In this document: in pieces, positions 54,590 to 62,543 of the stretch
How the letters are laid out: the number at the start of each line of letters is the position of its first letter
Position numbering within the stretch: the first letter of the stretch is position 1
Source of the DNA: Aquificaceae bacterium
GTDB taxonomy: Bacteria > Aquificota > Aquificia > Aquificales > Aquificaceae
Assembly (NCBI GenBank): GCA_026981975.1
Contig: JALSHV010000013.1
Coordinates: forward strand, 1-64,000
Length of the DNA: 64,000 nt
Direction: 5' to 3'
Position numbers and translations under genes: made by a program
Notes under the pieces: generated by a model
Told to the model about the DNA's origin: nothing
Seen by the model: the letters and a program-made list of their open reading frames with translations, nothing else
The model's database searches: none

Positions 54590-55963
54590 ATGGAAAAGCT
54601 TGTTGTTAATCTGGCGTATATTGTTTCCGCCTCTTTGTTCATCTTTGGTCTTAAAGGATTATCCCATCCACGCACCGCAGTAAGAGGCAATATGCTCGGC
54701 GCTTTGGGAATGTTCATAGCGGTTTTGATTACTCTTGTAGATAAAAGGATAGTAGATTACTCAACTCTTATATTGGGATTAGTAATAGGTGCAGCTGTAG
54801 GAACATTTTTAGCACTTAAAGTTCAAATGACAGCTATGCCTCAACTTGTGGCTGTATTCAATGGTTTAGGAGGTGGAGCTTCCGCATTGGTTGCGGGATC
54901 TGCTCTTTATGAAGCAGTTAATCCCAATACTGTTTTTGCAACAGCTTCCGCTCTTTCAGGTATGATAGGAGCGGTTACTTTTTTTGGAAGTGGAGTTGCC
55001 TTTGCGAAGTTACAGGGACTTATAAAAGAAAGACCTATAAGATTTTCAGGAGAACAGGCAACAAAAGCTGTTCTTTTAGTTGTAGCTCTTCTGTTGAGTT
55101 ACAAGCTTGCCCTATCACCGGATAAAACTTATCTGTTTTGGTTCATACTGATAGTTTCTTCTGTTCTGGGTGTGCTTTTGACTATAGCTATAGGCGGTGC
55201 TGATATGCCTGTGGTTATCGCTCTTTTAAATTCCTATTCGGGATTGGCAGCATCGGCGACGGGATTTGTTTTAGAGAACAATGCCCTTATAATTTCTGGT
55301 TCTCTTGTAGGAGCTTCTGGAATTATCCTTACCAATCTTATGTGTAAAGCTATGAACAGATCTCTTTTGAATGTTCTCTTCGGAGGATTCGGTGAAATTG
55401 TTTCCACCCAAGAAGATGATGTTTACGCCGGTAAGGTTAAAGCAACATCTCCTGAAGAGGTAGCTCTTCTGTTAGAGGGTGCTAGAAGAGTTGTTATTGT
55501 GCCCGGTTACGGAATGGCAGTAGCTCAGGCTCAGTATGCGGTTAGAGATCTCTACAATCTTTTAGAAAATCAAGGAGTTCAGGTGGAATTCGGAATTCAC
55601 CCTGTTGCTGGTAGAATGCCGGGACACATGAACGTTCTCCTTGCAGAGGTTGATATTCCTTATGATAAGATGAAGGAACTTGAGGATATAAATCCTCTTT
55701 TTGAACAAACAGATGTGGTTATCGTGATAGGAGCAAATGATGTGGTTAATCCTCTTGCCAATACAGATCCTAAAAGTCCTATAGCTGGTATGCCTGTTTT
55801 GGAAGTATGGAAAGCTAAAACCGTAGTGGTTATAAAAAGAAGTCTGAGTCCCGGCTTTGCAGGTATACCAAATCCTTTGTTTACCATGGACAATACCCTT
55901 ATGCTGTTTTCAGATGCCAAAAAAGCTCTTCAGGAGATAGTAACCGCTTTGAAAGAAAGTTAA
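54590..55963 (+). CDS. pntB: NAD(P) transhydrogenase beta subunit
   Basis: A 457-residue subunit with about nine transmembrane helices (1-260) and a C-terminal NADP(H)-binding domain (VVIVPGYGMAVAQAQYAV near 300, HPVAGRMPGHMNVLLAEVDIPYD and IGANDVVNPLA, and KRSLSPGFAGIPNPLF). It completes a three-gene pntAA-pntAB-pntB set, typical of bacteria other than enterics. The likely role is NADPH supply for reductive carbon fixation. Confidence 0.95.
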   Translation: MEKLVVNLAYIVSASLFIFGLKGLSHPRTAVRGNMLGALGMFIAVLITLVDKRIVDYSTLILGLVIGAAVGTFLALKVQMTAMPQLVAVFNGLGGGASALVAGSALYEAVNPNTVFATASALSGMIGAVTFFGSGVAFAKLQGLIKERPIRFSGEQATKAVLLVVALLLSYKLALSPDKTYLFWFILIVSSVLGVLLTIAIGGADMPVVIALLNSYSGLAASATGFVLENNALIISGSLVGASGIILTNLMCKAMNRSLLNVLFGGFGEIVSTQEDDVYAGKVKATSPEEVALLLEGARRVVIVPGYGMAVAQAQYAVRDLYNLLENQGVQVEFGIHPVAGRMPGHMNVLLAEVDIPYDKMKELEDINPLFEQTDVVIVIGANDVVNPLANTDPKSPIAGMPVLEVWKAKTVVVIKRSLSPGFAGIPNPLFTMDNTLMLFSDAKKALQEIVTALKES

Positions 55964-56003
55964 AATCTATTAATATATGGTTTAAAAATCTGGAGAGGTT
56001 GAG

Positions 56004-56783
56004 ATGGAAGGAAAAAAATGGAAAACAGCAATAACCCAACACTTAGATCACGAAGTTTATATAAGAGGATACAGACTTTTAGATCTTGTCGGTAACTTGA
56101 GCTTCTCACAGGCAATATACCTGATTCTTAAAGGTAAACTCCCTACAGAGGCGGAGTCAAAGATGATGGAGGCTATATTCGTTTCCGTCATAGATCACGG
56201 AATAGCTCCTCCCTCTGTAATATCAGCACGTGCGGTAGCCAGCGGTGGAAATGCTTTAAACGTAGGAGTAGCCGCAGGTGTGATGGCTTTCGGATCTGCT
56301 CACGGGGGTGCTTTGGAAGACGCCATGAAATTCCTTCAAGAGGGAGTAAAATCCCAAAGATCCGTGGAAGATACAGTCAGGGAATACCTTTCCACCAAGA
56401 AACCCATACCGGGATTCGGTCATAGATACTATAAAGACTTTGATCCTAGAACAAAAAGGCTTTTTGAACTTGCTAAGAATTACGGTTTCTACGGGAAACA
56501 CTGTGAGTTTGCTCAGCAAGTAGAAGAAGAAATATTTAAACAAAAAGGTAAGAGGATAGTTCTTAATGTAGATGGTGCAATAGCGGCGGTGGTTTCGGAA
56601 ATGGGGTTTGACTGGAGATTGGGAAAAGGTTTTTTCATTATAGGAAGAGTTCCCGGTCTGGTTGCACACGTTTACGAGGAACTCACCACAGAAAAACCCT
56701 TCTCTAAGAGATTGAGTTCCGAGGAAATTGAATACACGGGTATTGAACCGAGAGAATTACCAGAGGAATTTAAAAAGGTATGA
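56004..56783 (+). CDS. ccl: citryl-CoA lyase
   Basis: A 259-residue citrate-synthase-like protein, much shorter than citrate synthase (about 430). The conserved His is in the GSAHGGALEDA segment (near 92-102) and the GFGHRYYKDFDPRTKRL segment (near 137-153) follows. It matches Ccl of Hydrogenobacter and Aquifex, which splits citryl-CoA into acetyl-CoA and oxaloacetate in the two-step citrate cleavage of the reductive TCA cycle. The citryl-CoA synthetase genes are not in the window. A GGAGAGG site precedes the ATG. Confidence 0.9.
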   Translation: MEGKKWKTAITQHLDHEVYIRGYRLLDLVGNLSFSQAIYLILKGKLPTEAESKMMEAIFVSVIDHGIAPPSVISARAVASGGNALNVGVAAGVMAFGSAHGGALEDAMKFLQEGVKSQRSVEDTVREYLSTKKPIPGFGHRYYKDFDPRTKRLFELAKNYGFYGKHCEFAQQVEEEIFKQKGKRIVLNVDGAIAAVVSEMGFDWRLGKGFFIIGRVPGLVAHVYEELTTEKPFSKRLSSEEIEYTGIEPRELPEEFKKV

Positions 56784-57283
56784 AAAAAAACATAGCTTAC
56801 GGTCTTGGTATTCTTCTTATAGCTCTTCTTTTATACATGAGCTTGTTTACCAACTCCCAAGTGCAGACAGTGGGCTTTAAACCCGGAACGGAAGCTCCCG
56901 CCTTCACTTTAAAAACCTTAGAAGGTAAGGAAATATCCCTGAAAGATCTCAGAGGTAAAGTTGTCTTACTCAATTTCTGGGCAACGTGGTGTCCTCCCTG
57001 TAAAGAAGAAATGCCACTGTTTGCGGAAGTGTATGAAAAATACAAAGACAGAGGCTTTGAGATTCTTGCTGTTTCTACAGATACAAAGCCGGAAACAGTT
57101 AAGAAATTTGTAAAAGAGTATAAATTTCCATTTCCTATTCTAATTGATGACGGGAAGATTTCGGAAAAATACCGCGTTCAAGGATTGCCAACTTCATTTC
57201 TTATAAACAGAGAAGGAAAAATAGTAAAGGTAAGACTTGGGAAATACAAAGAGATAGAAGAAGATCTTAAAGATATTCTTTGA
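56780..57283 (+). CDS. TlpA/ResA-like membrane-anchored thioredoxin
   Basis: A 167-residue protein with an N-terminal membrane anchor (about 5-24) and an external thioredoxin fold with the active site WATWCPPCKEEMP (near 70-82). The CPPC motif and the ETVKKFVKEY insert suit a ResA/TlpA-type reductase for cytochrome c or Cu-centre assembly. The context before heme A and oxidase genes supports a role in oxidase maturation. It overlaps ccl by 4 bp (ATGA). Confidence 0.85.
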   Translation: MKKNIAYGLGILLIALLLYMSLFTNSQVQTVGFKPGTEAPAFTLKTLEGKEISLKDLRGKVVLLNFWATWCPPCKEEMPLFAEVYEKYKDRGFEILAVSTDTKPETVKKFVKEYKFPFPILIDDGKISEKYRVQGLPTSFLINREGKIVKVRLGKYKEIEEDLKDIL

Positions 57284-57307
57284 TTTTTTGTTTTATAATT
57301 TTACAGC

Positions 57308-57499
57308 ATGGGGGGTAAAAAAAGAGATGTCGGAAAAATCCTTTTAGGCTTAGCGGTAGCAGGTATTGCCTTCTTTTCCTTTTTCTTTACTATTTATCAG
57401 TTTTCTAAGCATCCGGAAAACAGGGAGCATTTTATAGAAAAGCTTCGTAATGTAAGAAACGAAGCTCCGCTTCCTGTTCCAAAAAGAAAAGGAGAGTAG
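57308..57499 (+). CDS. small single-span membrane protein
   Basis: A 63-residue protein with a basic N-terminus, one transmembrane helix (about 10-32) and a charged tail rich in Lys and Pro. It lies just before ctaA with a 2-bp gap, which suggests a small oxidase-related subunit or assembly protein. TATAAT is eight bases before the ATG and no ribosome-binding site is obvious, so the ctaA-ctaB group may have its own short-leader promoter here. Confidence 0.6.
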   Translation: MGGKKRDVGKILLGLAVAGIAFFSFFFTIYQFSKHPENREHFIEKLRNVRNEAPLPVPKRKGE

Positions 57500-57501
57500 C
57501 C

Positions 57502-58392
57502 ATGGTCAAGAACCTGCTTGTTTTATCTATACTTTTCACTTACATTCTTATGGTTTTTGGAGGTATAGTTACCTCCACTGGTTCTGGTCTGGGGTGTCCT
57601 GATTGGCCCTTATGTCACGGACAGTTACTTCCTTTTCAACTAAAAGAGGAAATTCCCACTCCACCGGCTCCTCTTGTGGTAGAAACAGAACTTCAGCCGT
57701 GGATAGAGCAAACTCACCGAATTCTTGGAGGAATTGCGGGATTGTTCATGTTAGCTTCTTTAATAGCTATATGGAAAAGGTATATGGGATTCCCGCGTAA
57801 AGCAATGGTATGGATATTCGTATTCCTTATACTGGAAGCTCTTTTGGGAATGAGGGTTGTAGTTACAGAAGCACCTTTGCTTAGGGAATTACTCCATTAC
57901 ATATATACTACTTCTCATCTGATTCTCTCTGTAATGATACTTTCAGGACTTACCTTCGCCTTTTACGCGGTTTTAGAGAAAAGGGAAAGTAAACCTTTAA
58001 TGCCCTTTGCGGAAGCTTTCTATATTCTTGTAATGTTCCAAATTCTTGTAGGAATATTGGTGCGTTACGTTAAAGCAGCAGATTTTAACTTATTCTCCTA
58101 TTTGTTTCACATAATGCTCGCGATGGGATTGGTTATCTTCAGTCTTTATATAATGTTAAAGAGATTTGATAAATACAGTTTTATCACCTTCCTTCTTATA
58201 AGCGCTCAAGCGACAGCTGGAGTTGCTACTGTTCTCACGAAACTCTTTCTCCCTGTGCTTTTCTTTCATATAGCTATAGGTTTTCTTTTAGTAATTTGGA
58301 TATCCTACTTAGTGGCTCCGGAATTGCTTAAAGATAAAGAGATTAAGGTTATTGAAACTCATACAAGTGAAGAGGGGGCATCTGTATGGTAG
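57502..58392 (+). CDS. ctaA: heme A synthase (CtaA/Cox15 family)
   Basis: A 296-residue membrane protein with about eight transmembrane helices. The signature VFGGIVTSTGSGLGCPDWPLC (residues 13-33), conserved heme-ligand His residues (QTHRILGG, HYIYTTSH, FHIMLAMG, FFHIAIGF) and paired Cys in the first loop (CPDWPLC) are present. It oxidises heme O to heme A for aa3-type oxidases. Confidence 0.9.
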   Translation: MVKNLLVLSILFTYILMVFGGIVTSTGSGLGCPDWPLCHGQLLPFQLKEEIPTPPAPLVVETELQPWIEQTHRILGGIAGLFMLASLIAIWKRYMGFPRKAMVWIFVFLILEALLGMRVVVTEAPLLRELLHYIYTTSHLILSVMILSGLTFAFYAVLEKRESKPLMPFAEAFYILVMFQILVGILVRYVKAADFNLFSYLFHIMLAMGLVIFSLYIMLKRFDKYSFITFLLISAQATAGVATVLTKLFLPVLFFHIAIGFLLVIWISYLVAPELLKDKEIKVIETHTSEEGASVW

Positions 58393-59270
58393 AGAAGAGT
58401 GTTTCTTACACTTCCACTCTTAGGGATTATTTAATATTGACTAAACCAGGCATTGTAACTCTTGTTCTTATAACAACGCTGGGAGGAATTTACATAGGAT
58501 CTCGCGGAAATATGGATACCGCTGTAATATTCTGGACACTCCTAGGAACGGGATTTGCAGCGGCGGGTTCCGCTGTTCTTAATATGGTCTTAGACAGAGA
58601 TGTGGACAGTCTCATGGAAAGAACTTCTACAAGGCCTCTTCCGAGGGGAGCGGTAAATCCAATTAACGCGGTTGTCTTAGGTGTATCACTTCTTATAGTT
58701 GCCTTTACACTTTTGAGTTTTTTCGTGAATCTCATCGCAGCCATTCTTGCTATGTTTGCTTCTTTTACGTATGTTTTCTTATATACCTTTATCCTTAAGA
58801 GAAAAACTCCTATTGCGACGGAAATAGGAGGTATATCAGGAGCTTTGCCACCTGTTATAGGTTATGTTGCTTCCACTGGTTCTTTTGATCTTAAAGCTCT
58901 AACGCTTTTTCTCATAATGTTTATGTGGCAACCTCCGCATTTTTGGGTTCTCGCTTTAAAATACAAAGAGGACTACGAGCGGGCGGGTATTCCAACTCTT
59001 CCCGTGTCAAGAGGTGTAAAAATAACAAAACTCAAAACTCTGCTTTATACGGTATCTTTGTTGCCTTTAAGTGTAATTCCCTATATGATAGGTATGGCAG
59101 GAATTTTGTATTTAGTTACCGCTATAGTTATAAGTATTCTTTACGTCATTCTGACATTAAAGTTTCTCTTTTCTGATAAAGAAGAAAGTATGAAACTCTT
59201 CTTTTTCTCTATACTCTACTTAGCCATTCTATTTACTGTTCTTATAGTGGATCTGGTGAAAGATGTATGA
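58386..59270 (+). CDS. ctaB: protoheme IX farnesyltransferase (heme O synthase)
   Basis: A 294-residue UbiA-type prenyltransferase with the first Asp-rich motif as NMVLDRDVDSLMERTSTRPL (near 61-80) and the second region YKEDYERAGIPTLPV (near 196-210), plus about nine transmembrane helices. It converts heme B to heme O, the step before CtaA, whose gene overlaps it by 7 bp. Confidence 0.94.
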   Translation: MVEKSVSYTSTLRDYLILTKPGIVTLVLITTLGGIYIGSRGNMDTAVIFWTLLGTGFAAAGSAVLNMVLDRDVDSLMERTSTRPLPRGAVNPINAVVLGVSLLIVAFTLLSFFVNLIAAILAMFASFTYVFLYTFILKRKTPIATEIGGISGALPPVIGYVASTGSFDLKALTLFLIMFMWQPPHFWVLALKYKEDYERAGIPTLPVSRGVKITKLKTLLYTVSLLPLSVIPYMIGMAGILYLVTAIVISILYVILTLKFLFSDKEESMKLFFFSILYLAILFTVLIVDLVKDV

Positions 59271-60556
59271 GAGCATGGTTTCTGCTCTTTATCTTGTCAA
59301 TAGGAGCGGGCGGTTTTTTTGCTCTTCTGGTAGCATTAGCGAGAACACCGATAGTAGCGGATTTTATACCTCCTCAACTTTTCTATCATTGGCTTATAGG
59401 TCATGTTGATTCAGCTCTTATAATAGGCTTTTTATCTTTTCTTGTTTTTATATGGCACAGATATCTTGGAGAACACAGAGGGAGTTACGATTACATATTA
59501 GCTTATCTTGGTTGTTTTTTTCTGTTTATCTGTGCTCTTTTCGGTCTGGGAACTGCTGTTCATAACAACTACGTTCCTACAATAGTTCATCCTTTTTTCT
59601 TTGCGGGTATCGGTTTGTTCGGAGCAGGTTATGCTCTTTCCGCTCTCCGTTATACACCTCCTGCAGTATCCGATTTTTACAGTAAAGATATTTTTAAAAA
59701 TATTTTATATATCTCTATACTTCTTTCTGTTCTGTTCCCTATAACTTTTTTGGTTTCTTATTACAAAACTCCGCAAATGGAAGAGTATTACTTGTATTAC
59801 GAAAGGCTTTATTGGTTACCCGGTCACATACACCAATTTATAAACGCATCACTTCTTATTGTGGGTTGGCTACTTTTAGCAAATCTTACTGGATTTAAAA
59901 TGCCTTCTGTATTTCGTTTTGTAAACTTTTTGTTGATTCCCTTCCCTGTTGTTTATTTTCTTTTACAAATTTTCGTTGAAGACAGTATTTCTCCCTTTGT
60001 TAAAAACATAACAACAATAGGCTATGCGGTGGGTATAGGAATACCAACACTTTCCTATGCCTTTTATCTTTTGTTAAAAGTAGCTTTTAGAAAAGGTTTT
60101 TACAGCACAATCTTAGGTCTTAGTGTTCTTATGTATTGTTTGGGAGCTTTAATGGGATATATGATTGTGGGATCAGATTTGAGAATACCCGCCCATTATC
60201 ACGGAGTTATAGCCAGCATTCTTATAACCCTTATGGGACTTACTTTCTACTACTTAAAAGAACTTCGCTTTATCCGTGAAGTTCCCTCCTTTGTAAGAAT
60301 ACAACCTTATTTATACGGAGCTGGAATGTTTCTTTTCGTATTAGGGCTTTTTTGGGCGGGCGTTTACGGCGCACCGCGAAAAACTTTTGGAACAGGATAT
60401 ATAGAATCTCTTAAGGTCTATCTGTTTATGGTTGTAATGGGTATAGGGTCCCTTCTTTCTGTGGTAGGAGGTGTTGTTTTTGTTTTGTTTGTTCTATCTT
60501 CTATAATTAGAAGGCATGAGTTTGAAGAAAAGAAAAGAGCACAACAGAAAAACTAA
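59267..60556 (+). CDS. heme-copper-oxidase subunit I-like protein lacking the CuB His pair
   Basis: A 429-residue protein with about 12 transmembrane helices and the outline of oxidase subunit I. The low-spin heme ligand corresponds to H46 in HWLIGHVDSALIIGF, and H310/H312 in IPAHYHGVIAS match the AHFHY pair. H187 in WLPGHIHQF matches the first CuB ligand, but the HH pair expected around residues 230-240 is replaced by hydrophobic residues (YFLLQIF), and the cross-linked Tyr is missing. It is therefore unlikely to reduce O2; it may bind heme or help assembly. It overlaps ctaB by 4 bp. Confidence 0.7.
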   Translation: MRAWFLLFILSIGAGGFFALLVALARTPIVADFIPPQLFYHWLIGHVDSALIIGFLSFLVFIWHRYLGEHRGSYDYILAYLGCFFLFICALFGLGTAVHNNYVPTIVHPFFFAGIGLFGAGYALSALRYTPPAVSDFYSKDIFKNILYISILLSVLFPITFLVSYYKTPQMEEYYLYYERLYWLPGHIHQFINASLLIVGWLLLANLTGFKMPSVFRFVNFLLIPFPVVYFLLQIFVEDSISPFVKNITTIGYAVGIGIPTLSYAFYLLLKVAFRKGFYSTILGLSVLMYCLGALMGYMIVGSDLRIPAHYHGVIASILITLMGLTFYYLKELRFIREVPSFVRIQPYLYGAGMFLFVLGLFWAGVYGAPRKTFGTGYIESLKVYLFMVVMGIGSLLSVVGGVVFVLFVLSSIIRRHEFEEKKRAQQKN

Positions 60557-60641
60557 TTTGCTATTGGCTCTCATGCTAAGCATTTTCGCCCTTATTACGT
60601 ATATAATGACTTTTGTAATAGTTCATTTATTGAGAGAGTAA
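60516..60641 (+). CDS. 41-residue single-span membrane protein
   Basis: A short ORF overlapping the end of the oxidase-like gene by 41 bp and sharing its last A with the ATG of the next gene (TAATG). It encodes 41 residues: a basic N-terminus (MSLKKRKEHNRK) and one transmembrane helix, ending in an LLRE tail. It resembles the small oxidase assembly proteins found in similar clusters. The tight coupling on both sides supports a real gene. Confidence 0.6.
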   Translation: MSLKKRKEHNRKTNLLLALMLSIFALITYIMTFVIVHLLRE

Positions 60642-61051
60642 TGGGATACGAAGTATTGACTCTTCTAAGCCTTACCACTATAGGATTGAGCGGAATTCTT
60701 ATCTTAAGCGGTCTTGTTCTTGTAAAAAAAGGAAAAAAGGAATTACACCGTAAAGTTATGCTAACCGCTTCCTTTTTAGCTTTACTGTTTTTGATCTTTT
60801 ACGGACTTAAGTATCTGCTTTATCCTCCCAAGTTATATCAAGGATCTTACAGGAGTCTTTACCTTTTTGTAATGATCTCTCACTCTATACTGGCAACCGT
60901 TAATATACCCTTGGCAGCAATTACAGTTTTCTTAGGCTTTACTAACAGACTTTCAAAACACAGGAAAATAGCTCCCATCACGGCCGTTGTCTGGATATAC
61001 GTCGCTCTGAGTGGTTGGGCTATATTTGCTCTTCTCAAAGTGGGAGGGTAG
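60641..61051 (+). CDS. DUF420 membrane protein
   Basis: A 136-residue protein with four transmembrane helices and the DUF420 pattern: His residues in KKELHRKVMLTA, MISHSILA and NRLSKHRKIAP could be heme or copper ligands. DUF420 proteins are frequently encoded beside heme-copper oxidase and heme A genes and are thought to aid oxidase maturation. It follows the 41-residue protein with one-base overlap. Confidence 0.82.
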   Translation: MGYEVLTLLSLTTIGLSGILILSGLVLVKKGKKELHRKVMLTASFLALLFLIFYGLKYLLYPPKLYQGSYRSLYLFVMISHSILATVNIPLAAITVFLGFTNRLSKHRKIAPITAVVWIYVALSGWAIFALLKVGG

Positions 61052-61077
61052 ATAAAATTTATAAAAGGAGGTTGAAG

Positions 61078-61575
61078 ATGTTAATACTATTCTTTCTATC
61101 ACTGGGACTGATCTTTTCAATTTCTTACGCCTTGAACTTCGCCTGTGTTGATACCAATCGCATATTACAAGAGTCAAAGTTAGTAGCCAAGGCGCAGGGG
61201 GAACTCAGAGATAAACTTATAGAATTTCAAACTCAGTTAACAACAAAAGAACGGAAATTAGAAGAGTTAAAAAAACAAATAGAGAGTAAAGTTATTTCAA
61301 AACAAGCTAAGGAAGAGAAAATGAAAGAATATGAAAGGATAAGGTCAGAAGCCCAGCAACTTCAGGAAAAAGCTCAGCGTGAACTGGAGGAAATGAAGCA
61401 ACGCCTTGAAAACATGGTTTATAACAGAGTAAAGGAAGCAGCTCAGAAATTAGCTCAGAAAAAAGGATTTAACGGAATATTGGACTGTGCGGTCTTTATT
61501 TATAAGAATCCAGAAATAGATGTTACAACTGAGGTTATAAAAGCAGTAGATGCACATCTGGACAAACAAAAATGA
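61078..61575 (+). CDS. skp: periplasmic chaperone Skp/OmpH
   Basis: A 165-residue OmpH/Skp protein with a signal peptide (MLILFFLSLGLIFSISYA) and a long coiled coil (about 35-130) typical of the tentacled trimer. It begins mature sequence with NFACVDTNRILQES. Skp escorts outer membrane proteins through the periplasm. GGAGGT precedes ATG 61078; an upstream GTG-like start is not needed. It overlaps lpxD by 4 bp, as in many skp-lpxD operons. Confidence 0.88.
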   Translation: MLILFFLSLGLIFSISYALNFACVDTNRILQESKLVAKAQGELRDKLIEFQTQLTTKERKLEELKKQIESKVISKQAKEEKMKEYERIRSEAQQLQEKAQRELEEMKQRLENMVYNRVKEAAQKLAQKKGFNGILDCAVFIYKNPEIDVTTEVIKAVDAHLDKQK

Positions 61576-62543
61576 AACTAAGAGAAATAGCTCATCTGTT
61601 AGAAGGGGATCTTAAAGGAGATCCGAATGCTGAAGTTCAAGGAATATCCTCTCCGCAAAGATCCAGAAAAGGAACAATAGTATTCTGTAGAGACAAAAAA
61701 GAAATAGAAGAAGCTATAAAGGGAAATCCTACAGCACTTGTAACCTCAATTGAAACGGAATATCACTCTTATATAAGAGTAAAAGACGTTCGTTATGCAC
61801 TGGCGTTATTCTTAGATAAGTTCTTTCCAGAAAGACACCCTTCTGGAATATCACCAAGATCCGTAATAGGTGAAAATGTAACCATAGGTAGAGAAGTGTA
61901 TGTGGGAGACTTTACCTATATAGGAAACAACGTTACCCTGGGTGATGGTGTCAAAGTTTACCCTTTAAGTTACATAGGGGATAACACAGTGGTGGGAGAA
62001 GATACTATCATATTCAGTGGAGTTCACATATATCCTAATACGGTTATAGGAAAAAAAGTTAGGATTCATAGCGGGGTTGTTATAGGAGCGGATGGATTCG
62101 GATATTGTATAGGAAAGGAAGAGATAAAAAAGCTTAATCATATAGGAAATGTTATCATAGAAGATGAAGTAGAAATAGGAGCGAACACAACAGTGGATCG
62201 GGCGCTTATAGATTCAACACTTGTAAAAAGGGGGACAAAAATTGACAATCTTGTAATGGTAGCTCACAACTGTCAAGTGGGAGAGGAAAATATAATCGTA
62301 GGACAATCGGGTCTTGCGGGTAGTGTTAAGACGGGAAAAAGGGTAACACTTGCGGGACAGTGTGCTGTAGGTGATCATATAGAAATAGGTGACTTTGTGA
62401 CAGTGGTAGCGAGGGGAGCTGTTTCAAAAAACCTTGAAAGTGGTAAGATATACGGGGGTGGAATACCGGCAATGGAATGGAATAAGTGGAAAAGGATATA
62501 CGCCATGATAATGAAGCTTCCCGAAATCTTTGGAAAAAAATGA
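61572..62543 (+). CDS. lpxD: UDP-3-O-acylglucosamine N-acyltransferase
   Basis: A 323-residue LpxD. The N-terminal uridine-binding domain (about 1-90) is followed by a left-handed beta-helix of hexapeptide repeats; the catalytic His is in VMVAHNCQVGE (near 229-239), and a C-terminal helix ends the protein. It performs the third step of lipid A synthesis. It shares an ATGA overlap with smc. Confidence 0.94.
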   Translation: MKLREIAHLLEGDLKGDPNAEVQGISSPQRSRKGTIVFCRDKKEIEEAIKGNPTALVTSIETEYHSYIRVKDVRYALALFLDKFFPERHPSGISPRSVIGENVTIGREVYVGDFTYIGNNVTLGDGVKVYPLSYIGDNTVVGEDTIIFSGVHIYPNTVIGKKVRIHSGVVIGADGFGYCIGKEEIKKLNHIGNVIIEDEVEIGANTTVDRALIDSTLVKRGTKIDNLVMVAHNCQVGEENIIVGQSGLAGSVKTGKRVTLAGQCAVGDHIEIGDFVTVVARGAVSKNLESGKIYGGGIPAMEWNKWKRIYAMIMKLPEIFGKK

